DNA of 64,000 nt from Citreimonas salinaria (lineage in GTDB: Bacteria; Pseudomonadota; Alphaproteobacteria; Rhodobacterales; Rhodobacteraceae), in contig NZ_FNPF01000010.1 of the NCBI RefSeq assembly GCF_900107235.1, forward strand, positions 62,001 to 126,000, given 5' to 3'. This document shows positions 34,310 through 42,873 of this stretch, piece after piece. The notes under the pieces are model-generated. The model did no database searches. It was not told the origin of the DNA and saw only the letters and a list, made by a program, of their open reading frames with translations. Position 1 is the first letter of the stretch. Each line of letters opens with the position of its first letter. The translations under genes and the position numbers were made by a program.

Positions 34310-34882
34310 CTACATCAGCGCCTCGGCGTCGATGCCCACGGTCATCGCGCCGATAGGCGCGCCGCTTTCCGGGTCGGTCAGGGTGAACGAAATCTGCGCC
34401 TGGTAGGTCTGGCTGCTTTCGTCGAATTCGATTTCCGAGAAGTGCATCGCGCCCGCGCCTTCGCCGAAGGTCTGGCTGAACTTCTCCTCGTCGCCCTGCC
34501 AGTAGTCCGATGTCATGCCGCTGGACGCCACGTTGAGGCCGACGGAATCCATCACGAAGATCTCGGTCACCGTGCCGCCGGACGCGGCCACGCGCGCGCG
34601 CAGGAAATCCGAGGCCGGGTGCGTCAGAACCGGGTCTATCGTGGGCGATGCGGGGGCGCCCAGTTCGTCGCGCCAGGCCTTGTCCATCGCTTCGATCGTC
34701 GGGCCATCATAGCGGGCGGTGGTCTCGTTCTGCAGCACGATGGCATCGATCAGCACCGGCTCGTCGATCCAGCCGGAGATATTCGCATCGAAGAAAGCCT
34801 GCATCGCGCTGCTCGCGCCGACGGCCCAAGCGGCGGGGCTGGTCGCCAGTACGAGGCCAGCGGCAAATAGTAGGCGGGTCAT
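34310..34882 (-). CDS. Periplasmic single-Cache (PDC) domain protein
   Basis: The 190-residue protein has a signal peptide (MTRLLFAAGLVLATSPAAWA) and no later membrane span. The body fits a PDC/Cache sensor fold, with the characteristic strand order in FVMDSVGLNVASSGMTSDYW, then GDEEKFSQTF, and a final GAPIGAMTVGIDAEAL. Such domains usually sense small ligands as part of receptors; here the domain stands alone and exported. It diverges from typA across a 286-bp gap and has no obvious partner kinase next to it. Confidence 0.7.
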   Translation of the reverse strand: MTRLLFAAGLVLATSPAAWAVGASSAMQAFFDANISGWIDEPVLIDAIVLQNETTARYDGPTIEAMDKAWRDELGAPASPTIDPVLTHPASDFLRARVAASGGTVTEIFVMDSVGLNVASSGMTSDYWQGDEEKFSQTFGEGAGAMHFSEIEFDESSQTYQAQISFTLTDPESGAPIGAMTVGIDAEALM

Positions 34883-35168
34883 CGAATATCTCCTCTGGAA
34901 GATTGTTGCCGCGTCACGCTAGGCGCAGCGGGTTACGACGGATTTAAGGACCGCCCCTCGATACCGACAATTCGATACGACACGAGTCCCGAAAGCGCCC
35001 CGGTCCGTCTGCGGCGGCACGGTTCGAAGCGACGCATTGTCTCTGGCCTTTTGCGGGCCATGACGCTAGGCGGTGCGGGACCGCCCCGATACGCCATTCA
35101 GGCCACGGGGCCCGGCGCGGCCGCCACCGGGCGGACCGGCGCCTCAGCCAGACACACGAGGATACGGC

Positions 35169-36986
35169 ATGGACCTGCGCAACATCGCGATCATCGCGCA
35201 CGTGGACCACGGCAAGACGACGCTGGTGGACGAACTGCTCAAGCAATCGGGCGCCTTCCGCGCCAACCAGGCCGTGGCCGAACGGGCCATGGACAGCAAC
35301 GACCTGGAACGCGAGCGAGGCATCACGATCCTCGCCAAGGCGACCTCGGTCGAATGGAAGGGTACCCGGATCAACATCGTCGACACGCCCGGCCACGCCG
35401 ATTTCGGCGGCGAGGTCGAGCGCATCCTGTCTATGGTCGACGGCGTCGTGCTGCTGGTCGACGCGGCCGAAGGGCCGATGCCGCAGACCAAGTTCGTGAC
35501 CTCGAAGGCGCTGGCGCTGGGGCTGCGGCCGATCGTCGTCCTCAACAAGGTCGACAAGCCCGACGCCGAGCCCGACCGCGCGCTCGACGAATGCTTCGAC
35601 CTGTTCGCCGCGCTCGACGCGGACGAGGACCAGCTGGATTTCCCGCATCTCTACGCGTCGGGGCGTTCGGGCTGGGCGGATACCGAGCTTGACGGCCCGC
35701 GCAAGGACCTGTCGGCGCTGTTCCGGCTCATCGTCGACCACGTCCCTGCCCCGCGCCAGATCAAGCATCAGGACGAGGATTTCCGCATGCTGGCCACCAC
35801 GCTCGGCTCCGACCCATTCGTCGGTCGCCTGCTGACGGGCCGCGTCGAATCCGGACGCCTCAAGGTCGGCGCGACCGTGCAGGCGCTGACTCGCCACGGC
35901 CAGAAGATCGAGCAGTTCCGCGTCTCGCGCATCCAGGCGTTCCGCGGCCTTGGCCCGCAGGAGATCGACGAGGCGGTGGCCGGCGACATCGTCAGCCTTG
36001 CCGGCATGTCCAAGGCCACAGTCGCCGACACGATCTGCGCGCTGGCGGTGGACGAGCCGCTCGAGGCGCAGCCGATCGACCCGCCGACCATCACCGTGAC
36101 CTTCGGCATCAACGACAGCCCGCTGGCCGGCCGCGACGGCAAGAAGGTGCAGTCCCGCGTGATCCGCGATCGGCTGTACAAGGAAGCCGAGAGCAACGTC
36201 GCCATCAAGATCAAGGACACTCCCGGCGGCGAGGCCTTCGAGGTGTCGGGCCGCGGCGAACTCCAGATGGGCGTGCTGATCGAGAACATGCGTCGCGAAG
36301 GCTTCGAGCTGTCGATCTCGCGCCCGCAGGTCATCATGCGCGAGCAGGACGGCAAGATGATGGAGCCGATCGAGGAAGTCACGATCGACGTGGACGACGA
36401 GTATTCCGGTGCGGTCATCGAGAAGCTGACGGGCCCTCGCAAGGGCGAGATGACCGAGATGAAGCCCGGCGGCGCCGGCAAGACGCGGATCATCGCGCAT
36501 GTGCCGTCGCGCGGTCTGATCGGCTATCACGGCGAATTCCTGACCGACACGCGCGGCACCGGCGTGCTGAACCGCGTGTTCCACGGCTGGGCGCCGCACA
36601 AGGGCGCGATCCCGGGGCGCCGCGCGGGCGTGCTGATCTCGATGGAGAACGGCGAGGCCGTGGCCTACGCGCTGTGGAACCTCGAAGAGCGCGGCAAGAT
36701 GTTCATCGGCGCGCAGGAGAAGATCTACCAGGGCATGATCATCGGCGAGCACAGCCGCGAGAACGATCTGGAAGTGAACCCGCTGAAGGGCAAGAAGCTG
36801 ACCAACGTCCGCGCCTCGGGCACCGACGAGGCGGTCCGGCTGACGACGCCGGTCACGCTGACGCTGGAACAGGCGATCGCCTACATCAACGACGACGAGT
36901 TGGTCGAGGTGACGCCGAACGCCATCCGCCTGCGCAAGCGGCACCTGGACCCGCACGAGCGCAAACGCGCCGCGCGCGCGGGCTAA
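35169..36986 (+). CDS. typA: Ribosome-associated GTPase TypA/BipA
   Basis: The 605-residue translation-factor GTPase binds the ribosome and helps assembly and growth under stress. G1 is AHVDHGKTT (residues 10-18), G3 is DTPGHADF (about 76-83) and G4 is NKVD (about 130-133). The elongation factor G-like domains and the TypA-specific C-terminal domain ([20 protein letters not shown] in part) follow. The ATG at 35169 begins the conserved MDLRNIAII; an upstream in-frame start at 35073 would add 32 poorly conserved residues and was rejected. Confidence 0.95.
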   Translation: MDLRNIAIIAHVDHGKTTLVDELLKQSGAFRANQAVAERAMDSNDLERERGITILAKATSVEWKGTRINIVDTPGHADFGGEVERILSMVDGVVLLVDAAEGPMPQTKFVTSKALALGLRPIVVLNKVDKPDAEPDRALDECFDLFAALDADEDQLDFPHLYASGRSGWADTELDGPRKDLSALFRLIVDHVPAPRQIKHQDEDFRMLATTLGSDPFVGRLLTGRVESGRLKVGATVQALTRHGQKIEQFRVSRIQAFRGLGPQEIDEAVAGDIVSLAGMSKATVADTICALAVDEPLEAQPIDPPTITVTFGINDSPLAGRDGKKVQSRVIRDRLYKEAESNVAIKIKDTPGGEAFEVSGRGELQMGVLIENMRREGFELSISRPQVIMREQDGKMMEPIEEVTIDVDDEYSGAVIEKLTGPRKGEMTEMKPGGAGKTRIIAHVPSRGLIGYHGEFLTDTRGTGVLNRVFHGWAPHKGAIPGRRAGVLISMENGEAVAYALWNLEERGKMFIGAQEKIYQGMIIGEHSRENDLEVNPLKGKKLTNVRASGTDEAVRLTTPVTLTLEQAIAYINDDELVEVTPNAIRLRKRHLDPHERKRAARAG

Positions 36987-36997
36987 GCTTAAGGCAT

Positions 36998-37047
36998 CCG
37001 GATCGGCAGGTGGACGTTCAAGCTCGCCTGCCGATCCGGTATTTCTT
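36998..37047 (+). terminator. Long perfect hairpin after typA
   Basis: CCGGATCGGCAGG (36998-37010) and CCTGCCGATCCGG (37027-37039) form a 13-bp perfect stem with a 16-base loop, 12 bp after the typA stop, followed by TATTTCTT. The T content is modest, but the stem is very stable. It is a likely terminator. Confidence 0.75.
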
Positions 37048-37150
37048 CACGCTGTAGCGTGTGTGCACGTGCTGCAGGTGCTTTCGCACGCTCCTGAATG
37101 CGGATCCTATCACCCCACCCAGCTGGATCGATGCGTACAGCTGGCGGCGC

Positions 37151-37711
37151 TTAGCGCCGCGCTTCGGGCGTGCGAAAAACCGTTACGGGCGCGTCACGTC
37201 GCTCACGGCCGGTGCGGTCTTCGTGATCTGACGCCCGCTCTGCAGCGGCGGGCACAAGCTGGTCGTCGACCGCGGCGATACCCGGCGCCATCACCCGGGC
37301 GCACCAGCCCCCGTGACCGCGCATGGCAGCGTACCCGCCCATCCCGAGCGCCGCCTCCATCCGCGAGCAGGGCGCACAGGGGCCTGTGATCTCCAGCAGC
37401 GCCGTGCCCAGCCAGAACGGCCGGCCGCGCAAGGCCACGAGGTTGATCCCGGCCACCACCACGTTGCGGCGCAGCAACTCGGGCACCACCGTTTGCGTCT
37501 CGCAAAGCGCCTCGATCACGCGCAGATGCTCGGCCTGGATCAGCGTCACGGCGCGCTTCTCCGAGCGTCCGTGATCGCCCACCAGCCCCGTCTCTTCGAT
37601 CTCGGCGTGCTGGACGCCGTGCATCGGCGCCTTGCGCGCCGGCCGCACCCCGATCCATGCGATCCGGCCCGGCCGCGAGAAGCGGCTTTGCAGGTCGGCG
37701 ATCGTCTGCAT
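37151..37711 (-). CDS. MOSC domain protein (molybdenum cofactor/sulfur carrier type)
   Basis: The 186-residue protein has a MOSC domain. Typical features are the start RIAWIGVRPAR, then GLVGDHG near 63, and the conserved cysteine in ITGPCAPCSRME (about residue 121). Such domains bind sulfur or molybdopterin intermediates; the exact reaction is unknown. The ATG at 37711 overlaps the DUF1330 stop, so both are translated with alaS. A hairpin (GCGGCGC-TTA-GCGCCGC, 37144-37160) spans the stop codon and may end the transcript. Confidence 0.85.
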   Translation of the reverse strand: MQTIADLQSRFSRPGRIAWIGVRPARKAPMHGVQHAEIEETGLVGDHGRSEKRAVTLIQAEHLRVIEALCETQTVVPELLRRNVVVAGINLVALRGRPFWLGTALLEITGPCAPCSRMEAALGMGGYAAMRGHGGWCARVMAPGIAAVDDQLVPAAAERASDHEDRTGRERRDAPVTVFRTPEARR

Positions 37712-37998
37712 CAATCCTCGATCTCGACGACCATCAATTCGCGTTCCGACGCATTGCGCGCGTGGCTCAGCGCCTCCTGGTAGGCGTCGGAGTTGTAGCA
37801 CGCCACGGCGTCGTCCACGCTGTCGAACCGGGCGACAACGTTGCGCGGACGTTCCCGTCCCTCAAGCTGGACGAAGCGCCCGCCCCGCGCCAGGAACCGC
37901 CCGCCATGCGCGGCGATGGCCGGCCCGGCGAGCTTGGCGTATTTCCCGTAGGCCTCGTCGTCGGTGACGGTGACGTGGGCGATCCAGAGTGCGGGCAT
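37711..37998 (-). CDS. DUF1330 family protein
   Basis: The 95-residue protein matches the DUF1330 dimeric ferredoxin-like family. It has the start LWIAHVTVTDDEAYGKYAKL, the middle GGRFLARGG and the end YQEALSHARNASERELMVVEI. It lies three bases after alaS and overlaps the MOSC gene. A biochemical role is not known; related proteins bind small hydrophobic or oxidised molecules. Confidence 0.88.
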   Translation of the reverse strand: MPALWIAHVTVTDDEAYGKYAKLAGPAIAAHGGRFLARGGRFVQLEGRERPRNVVARFDSVDDAVACYNSDAYQEALSHARNASERELMVVEIED

Positions 37999-38001
37999 GT
38001 C

Positions 38002-40677
38002 CTATCCTTCGATCACGGCTTCGGCGGCGGAAATCGCTGCGTCGGCCTGGCTTGCATCCTTGGCGCCGCCTTGCGCCATGTCGGCGCGGCCGCCGCCGCC
38101 CTTGCCGCCAAGCGCCCCGACGGCGGCCTTGACCAGGTCCACGGCAGACACCCGGCCGGTCAGGTCGTTGGTCACGCCGGCGGCGACGGCGACCTTGCCC
38201 CCGGCCTCGGCGATCAGCAGCACGGCGCCCGATCCCAACCGTGCCTTGTGCTCGTCGATCAGCGCCGGCAGGTCCTTGCCGGATACGCCCGACAGCACCT
38301 GCGCCAGGAACCGCACGCCGGCAACTTCCCGCGCCTCGACCCCACCGCCCTGCCCGGCCCCGCCCGACATGGCCACTTCGCGCCGCAGCTGCGCGACCTC
38401 GTTGGCCAGCGCGCGACGCTCGTCCAGCAGCGCGCGGACCCGCTCGGGCACGTCAGCCGGGGCGGATTTAAGCACGGCAGCCGCCTGCGCGAGGCGTTCC
38501 GTCTGCTCCGCCAAGTGACGCATCGCCGACGCTCCGGTCAAAGCCTCGATCCGTCGCACCCCGGCCGAGGACGCGCTGTCCGCCGTGACCACGAAGGCGC
38601 CGATGTCGCCGGTGCGCGTCACATGCGTGCCGCCGCAAAGCTCGATCGAATAGGTGTTGCCGTCCGCGCCCTTGCCCGAGCCGTCCCGTGCGCCCATTGA
38701 CACCACGCGAACCTCGTCACCGTATTTTTCTCCGAACAGCGCCTGCGCGCCGATCGCGCGGGCGTCGTCGGGCGTCATGATCCGCGTCGCCACCGGCGCA
38801 TTCTGGCGAATGTAGTCATTCACCTCGGCCTCGACGCGGGCCCGCTCGTCCGGCGCCAGAGGCTTGGAATGGCTGAAGTCGAAGCGCAGCCGGTCGGGCG
38901 CGTTCAGGCTGCCCCGCTGGGCCACGTGATCGCCGAGCGCGCGGCGCAGCGCCTCGTGCATCAGGTGCGTAGCCGAGTGGTTCGCGCGGATCGCGCCACG
39001 GCGCGCGTGGTCGACCTCCATCTGCACGGCGTCGCCCTTGCGGATCGTGCCCCGGCCGACCGTGACCTGGTGCGCCGACAGCTTGCCGCCGCCCATCCTC
39101 TGCGTGTCGGTGACCTCGGCGCATTCGTCCTCGTTCTCGAGCCGGCGCAGCCAGCCCGTGTCGCCGATCTGGCCGCCGGCCTCGCCGTAGAAAGGTGTCT
39201 GGTTCAGGACGACCCAGCCGGTCTCTCCCTCGGCGAGCGCATCGACCTCCGCGCCGTCGCGCACCAGCGCCAGCACCTGGCCCTCGGCGATCTCGGTGTC
39301 GTAGCCTAGGAAATCGCTGGCGCCCACGCGCTCGGCGATGTCGAACCACACGGTCGCATCCGCCGCCTCTCCCGACCCCGACCAGGCAGCACGCGCCTTG
39401 GCCTTCTGCTCGGCCATGGCCGCGTCGAAACCGCCGATATCGACCTGCCGGCCACGCTCTCGCAGCGCGTCCTGCGTCAGGTCCAGCGGAAAGCCGAACG
39501 TGTCGTACAGCTTGAATGCCGTCTCGCCCGGCAGCGCCGCACTTTCGGGCAGATGCGCCAGTTCGTCGTCCAGCAGCTTCAGGCCCCGGTCCAGCGTCTG
39601 CTTGAAACGCGTCTCTTCCAGCCGCAGCGTCTCCTCGATCAGCGCCTGCGCGCGCACGAGTTCGCCGTACTGACCGCCCATCTTGCGCACCAGTGCCGGC
39701 ACCAACCGGTGCATGACCGGGTCCTTCGAACCCAGCATGTGCGCGTGGCGCATGGCGCGGCGCATGATCCGGCGCAGCACATAGCCGCGCCCGTCATTGC
39801 TCGGCATCACCCCATCCGCGATCAGGAACGAGGTCGAGCGCAGATGGTCCGCGATCACCCGGTGGTGCGTCTTGCCCGGCCCGTCCGGGTCGGTGCTGGT
39901 GGCGTCCGCGCTGGCCTCGATCAGGCTGCGGATGAGGTCGGTCGCGTAGTTGTCGTTCGTGCCCTGCAGCAGGGCCGCAACGCGCTCGATCCCCATGCCG
40001 GTGTCGATCGACTGCGCCGCAAGCTCACGGCGCGTGCCGTCCTCGAACTGCTCGTACTGCATGAAGACGAGGTTCCAGATCTCGACGAACCGGTCGCCAT
40101 CCTCCTCGGGGCTTCCCGGCGGGCCGCCCCAGTACTTGTCGCCGTGGTCGAAGAAGATCTCGGTGCAGGGGCCGCAAGGGCCGGTTGGGCCCATCTGCCA
40201 GAAGTTGTCGTCCGTCGCGATGCGGATGATCCGGTCGTCCGGCACGCCGACCTTCTTCCAGATGTCGGCGGCCTCGTCGTCGGTGTGGAAGACGGTAACC
40301 AGCAAGCGGTCCTTCGGGATTCCGTATTCGCGCGTCACCAGGTCCCAGGCGAAGGGGATCGCGTCGGATTTGAAGTAATCGCCGAAGCTGAAGTTCCCCA
40401 GCATCTCGAAGAACGTGTGATGCCGCGCGGTGTAGCCCACGTTGTCCAGATCGTTGTGCTTGCCGCCTGCCCGCACGCACTTCTGCGCAGAGGTTGCGCG
40501 CTTGTAGTCGCGGGTCTCGACGCCGGTGAACAGGTTCTTGAACTGCACCATGCCGGAATTTGCGAACATCAGCGTCGGGTCGTTGCGCGGCACCAGCGGG
40601 CTCGACGGCACGACGCGGTGGCCCTGCTTCTCGAAATAGTTCAGAAAGGTCGAACGGATGTCGTTCAGCGTGGGCAT
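38002..40677 (-). CDS. alaS: Alanyl-tRNA synthetase
   Basis: The 891-residue enzyme charges tRNA-Ala. It shows the class II core start [20 protein letters not shown] and the block [19 protein letters not shown]. The editing domain carries [13 protein letters not shown] (metal ligand motif HxxxH) and [13 protein letters not shown]. The C-terminal part has a coiled coil ([20 protein letters not shown]) and the C-Ala domain ending EAVIEG. An open frame extends upstream to 41007, but the extra 110 residues are not conserved. It heads an operon with DUF1330 and MOSC genes and lies downstream of recA. Confidence 0.95.
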   Translation of the reverse strand: MPTLNDIRSTFLNYFEKQGHRVVPSSPLVPRNDPTLMFANSGMVQFKNLFTGVETRDYKRATSAQKCVRAGGKHNDLDNVGYTARHHTFFEMLGNFSFGDYFKSDAIPFAWDLVTREYGIPKDRLLVTVFHTDDEAADIWKKVGVPDDRIIRIATDDNFWQMGPTGPCGPCTEIFFDHGDKYWGGPPGSPEEDGDRFVEIWNLVFMQYEQFEDGTRRELAAQSIDTGMGIERVAALLQGTNDNYATDLIRSLIEASADATSTDPDGPGKTHHRVIADHLRSTSFLIADGVMPSNDGRGYVLRRIMRRAMRHAHMLGSKDPVMHRLVPALVRKMGGQYGELVRAQALIEETLRLEETRFKQTLDRGLKLLDDELAHLPESAALPGETAFKLYDTFGFPLDLTQDALRERGRQVDIGGFDAAMAEQKAKARAAWSGSGEAADATVWFDIAERVGASDFLGYDTEIAEGQVLALVRDGAEVDALAEGETGWVVLNQTPFYGEAGGQIGDTGWLRRLENEDECAEVTDTQRMGGGKLSAHQVTVGRGTIRKGDAVQMEVDHARRGAIRANHSATHLMHEALRRALGDHVAQRGSLNAPDRLRFDFSHSKPLAPDERARVEAEVNDYIRQNAPVATRIMTPDDARAIGAQALFGEKYGDEVRVVSMGARDGSGKGADGNTYSIELCGGTHVTRTGDIGAFVVTADSASSAGVRRIEALTGASAMRHLAEQTERLAQAAAVLKSAPADVPERVRALLDERRALANEVAQLRREVAMSGGAGQGGGVEAREVAGVRFLAQVLSGVSGKDLPALIDEHKARLGSGAVLLIAEAGGKVAVAAGVTNDLTGRVSAVDLVKAAVGALGGKGGGGRADMAQGGAKDASQADAAISAAEAVIEG

Positions 40678-41019
40678 GGGCGGCGGGCCTCTTGCGGGTT
40701 TTGGCGCATCGGCGACGGTGTAGCCGCGCAGCCCCACCGTGTCCATAAGCTGCAACCTCCACGGCCCGCGCCGCCGCCGGAGGTACATCGAAGGAGCCGT
40801 AGCCGAACCAATCGCCAGTCCAGCCATTCCGCTGCTCCGGAAATATCCCGTGGGGTCGCACGACGCGCGAGCGAGGCAGCGCCCCACCGCGATTTCACGC
40901 TGCGCGGATCGGATCGCGCAAGTGATCCGGAACCCCACATGATATTCGCCGGGTCCCGGAACGGGAAACGGGGCGCCCCGACGCCCCGTCCCGAAGTCAC
41001 TCCACACGGCCCAGGTCGA
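40678..41019. other. 342-bp gap between recA and alaS
   Basis: This stretch is the alaS leader on the minus strand and the recA 3' region. I see no gene on either strand: the open frame upstream of alaS is only the in-frame extension. A GC hairpin near its recA side may be a terminator. No T-box or tRNA-like structure is visible. An alaS promoter presumably lies here but could not be picked out with confidence. Confidence 0.6.
40968..40989 (-). terminator. Hairpin downstream of recA
   Basis: ACGGGGCG (40968-40975) pairs with CGCCCCGT (40982-40989) around a six-base loop. On the minus strand (recA direction) it is followed by TTTCCCG, a short T run. It starts about 30 bp after the recA stop and is a plausible but weak terminator. 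Confidence 0.5.
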
Positions 41020-42093
41020 TCACCCCTCGACGATATCCTCGTCCTCGTCGGTCGACGGCATGTCGAATTCCAGCCCGTGCGCGGCGCGTATCTTGTCCTC
41101 GATCTCGTAGGCGACGCGCTTGTTCTCGCGCAGGAAGGTCTTGGCGTTCTCACGCCCCTGCCCGATGCGCTCGTCGCCGTAAGAATACCAGGCGCCGGAC
41201 TTCTCGACCACGCCGGCCTTGACGCCCAGATCGATCAACTCGCCGGTCTTGGAGATCCCCTCGCCATACATGATGTCGAATTCGACCTGCTTGAACGGCG
41301 GCGCGACCTTGTTCTTGACCACCTTCACGCGCGTCTGGTTGCCGACCACCTCGTCGCGATCCTTGATCGCGCCGATGCGGCGGATGTCCAGCCGGACCGA
41401 GCTGTAGAACTTCAGCGCGTTGCCGCCGGTCGTCGTCTCGGGGCTGCCGAACATGACCCCGATCTTCATGCGGATCTGGTTAATGAAGATCACCATGCAG
41501 CCCGAACGGTTGATCGAGCCGGTCAGCTTGCGCATGGCCTGGCTCATCAGGCGTGCATGGACGCCGACCGAGCTGTCGCCCATGTCGCCCTCGAGTTCGG
41601 ACTTCGGCGTCAGCGCGGCGACCGAGTCGACCACCACCATGCTCACCGCGCCCGAACGCACCAGCGTGTCCGTGATCTCGAGCGCCTGCTCGCCGGTGTC
41701 GGGCTGCGAGATCAGCAGCTCGTCAAGGTTCACGCCCAGCTTCTTGGCATATTGCGGGTCGAGCGCGTGTTCGGCATCGACGAAGGCGCAGACGCCGCCC
41801 TTCTTCTGCTCCTCGGCGATGGCGTGCAGCGTCAGCGTCGTCTTGCCCGAGGATTCGGGGCCGTAGACCTCAATGATCCGTCCCTTGGGCAGGCCGCCGA
41901 TGCCCAGCGCAATGTCCAGCGACAGCGAACCCGTCGAGGTCGCCTCGATGTCGCGCATGGCGTTGTCGCCGCCCATCTTCATGATCGAGCCCTTGCCGAA
42001 CTGCCGTTCGATCTGGGCAAGCGCGCTGTCGAGCGCCTTCTGCTTGTCCGCGGTGCGCTTGTTGTCCATGCTCAGAAGATCTGCCGTTGCCAT
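41020..42093 (-). CDS. recA: Recombinase RecA
   Basis: The 357-residue recombinase drives strand exchange and activates LexA cleavage. Walker [10 protein letters not shown] spans residues 78-86; Walker B is VVVDSVAAL (near 150), and the L2 loop includes [15 protein letters not shown]. The C-terminal tail is acidic (DEDEDIVEG), as usual. The ATG at 42093 matches the normal RecA start; an upstream in-frame start (42198) was rejected. A LexA-type box lies 54 bp upstream, and TTGACT at 42198-42203 (minus strand) may be the -35 element. Confidence 0.97.
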   Translation of the reverse strand: MATADLLSMDNKRTADKQKALDSALAQIERQFGKGSIMKMGGDNAMRDIEATSTGSLSLDIALGIGGLPKGRIIEVYGPESSGKTTLTLHAIAEEQKKGGVCAFVDAEHALDPQYAKKLGVNLDELLISQPDTGEQALEITDTLVRSGAVSMVVVDSVAALTPKSELEGDMGDSSVGVHARLMSQAMRKLTGSINRSGCMVIFINQIRMKIGVMFGSPETTTGGNALKFYSSVRLDIRRIGAIKDRDEVVGNQTRVKVVKNKVAPPFKQVEFDIMYGEGISKTGELIDLGVKAGVVEKSGAWYSYGDERIGQGRENAKTFLRENKRVAYEIEDKIRAAHGLEFDMPSTDEDEDIVEG

Positions 42094-42146
42094 TGCGTGT
42101 CCCGCCCTTATTCCATAGCCACCCTCGGGCAGCAATCGCCGAAACC

Positions 42147-42161
42147 GTTCGCCTCTTGTTC
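42147..42161 (-). promoter_or_regulatory. Alphaproteobacterial LexA (SOS) box upstream of recA
   Basis: GTTC-GCCTCTT-GTTC is an exact match to the direct-repeat GTTC-N7-GTTC operator used by LexA in many alphaproteobacteria. It lies between the recA ATG (54 bp downstream on the minus strand) and the likely -35 (TTGACT). It also lies 107 bp upstream of the divergent sulfotransferase-like gene. DNA damage control of recA is therefore expected. Confidence 0.87.
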
Positions 42162-42267
42162 CACTCCGGAACATGAGACCAAAAAGAGAACATTTCAAGT
42201 CAATTCTGGTGTTTCGATTAGTGACCAGAGATGGTTACCGAAAGGTTTAGGGTAGGCATAAATCGCG

Positions 42268-42867
42268 ATGCTCGTTTTCTGGAAACAGCGCCTTGTGCTT
42301 CTGTCGGTCCCCAAGACCGGGTCTTCCGCGCTCGAGGCGGCGCTGGCGGCATCGGCGTCGATGGCGGTGCTCGATCCGCCCGAGCTCAAGCACGCGCCGA
42401 TCTACCGCTACAATCGTTTCTTCCGCCCTATGTTCGAGCGCCTGGGCGCCGAGCGAATGGATATCATCGCCCTGGTGCGCGAGCCGATCGACTGGCTGGG
42501 ATCGTGGTATCGCTATCGCCAGCGCGACTTCCTGGCCGGCCGACCGGAATCGACGCGCGGGATGGATTTCGACACCTACTGCCGCGCCTATGCGTCAGGG
42601 GAGCGGCCGGCATTCGCCGACGTGGGCAGCCTGGCCAAGTTCGTCGAGCCGCGCCCCAACGGCGTCGCGGTGACGCATCTGTTCCGCTACGAGGCGATGG
42701 ATGCCGTCACGGCCTACCTGGCCGAGCGGCTGGAGCGACCGGTATCGCTCCCACGCGCCAACGTCTCGCCTCGCGCGCCGATTACCCTGTCCGCCGAGAC
42801 CGAGGCCTTGCTTCGGCGGCACTGTGCGGCCGACTTCGCCGTATGGGAAAGTGCGCGAACCGGGTAG
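42268..42867 (+). CDS. Sulfotransferase-family-like protein
   Basis: The 199-residue protein shows the two sulfate-donor (PAPS) binding blocks of sulfotransferases: the 5' loop LLSVPKTGSSALE (residues 11-23) and the 3' motif LVREPIDWLGSWYRYR near residues 69-84. It is short, and a partner acceptor substrate cannot be inferred. It diverges from recA and faces the cckA gene tail to tail. Similar stand-alone sulfotransferase-like genes occur next to recA in roseobacters. Confidence 0.75.
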   Translation: MLVFWKQRLVLLSVPKTGSSALEAALAASASMAVLDPPELKHAPIYRYNRFFRPMFERLGAERMDIIALVREPIDWLGSWYRYRQRDFLAGRPESTRGMDFDTYCRAYASGERPAFADVGSLAKFVEPRPNGVAVTHLFRYEAMDAVTAYLAERLERPVSLPRANVSPRAPITLSAETEALLRRHCAADFAVWESARTG

Positions 42868-42873
42868 GCGGCG

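Noticed and set aside
40678-41007. 110-residue N-terminal extension of alaS
   Set aside because: The conserved AlaRS N-terminus begins at MPTLNDIR (40677); the extension has no family likeness.
39553-42255. 900-codon plus-strand frame across alaS and recA
   Set aside because: It spans two well-supported minus-strand genes and the gap between them, and its protein has the composition of a shadow frame.
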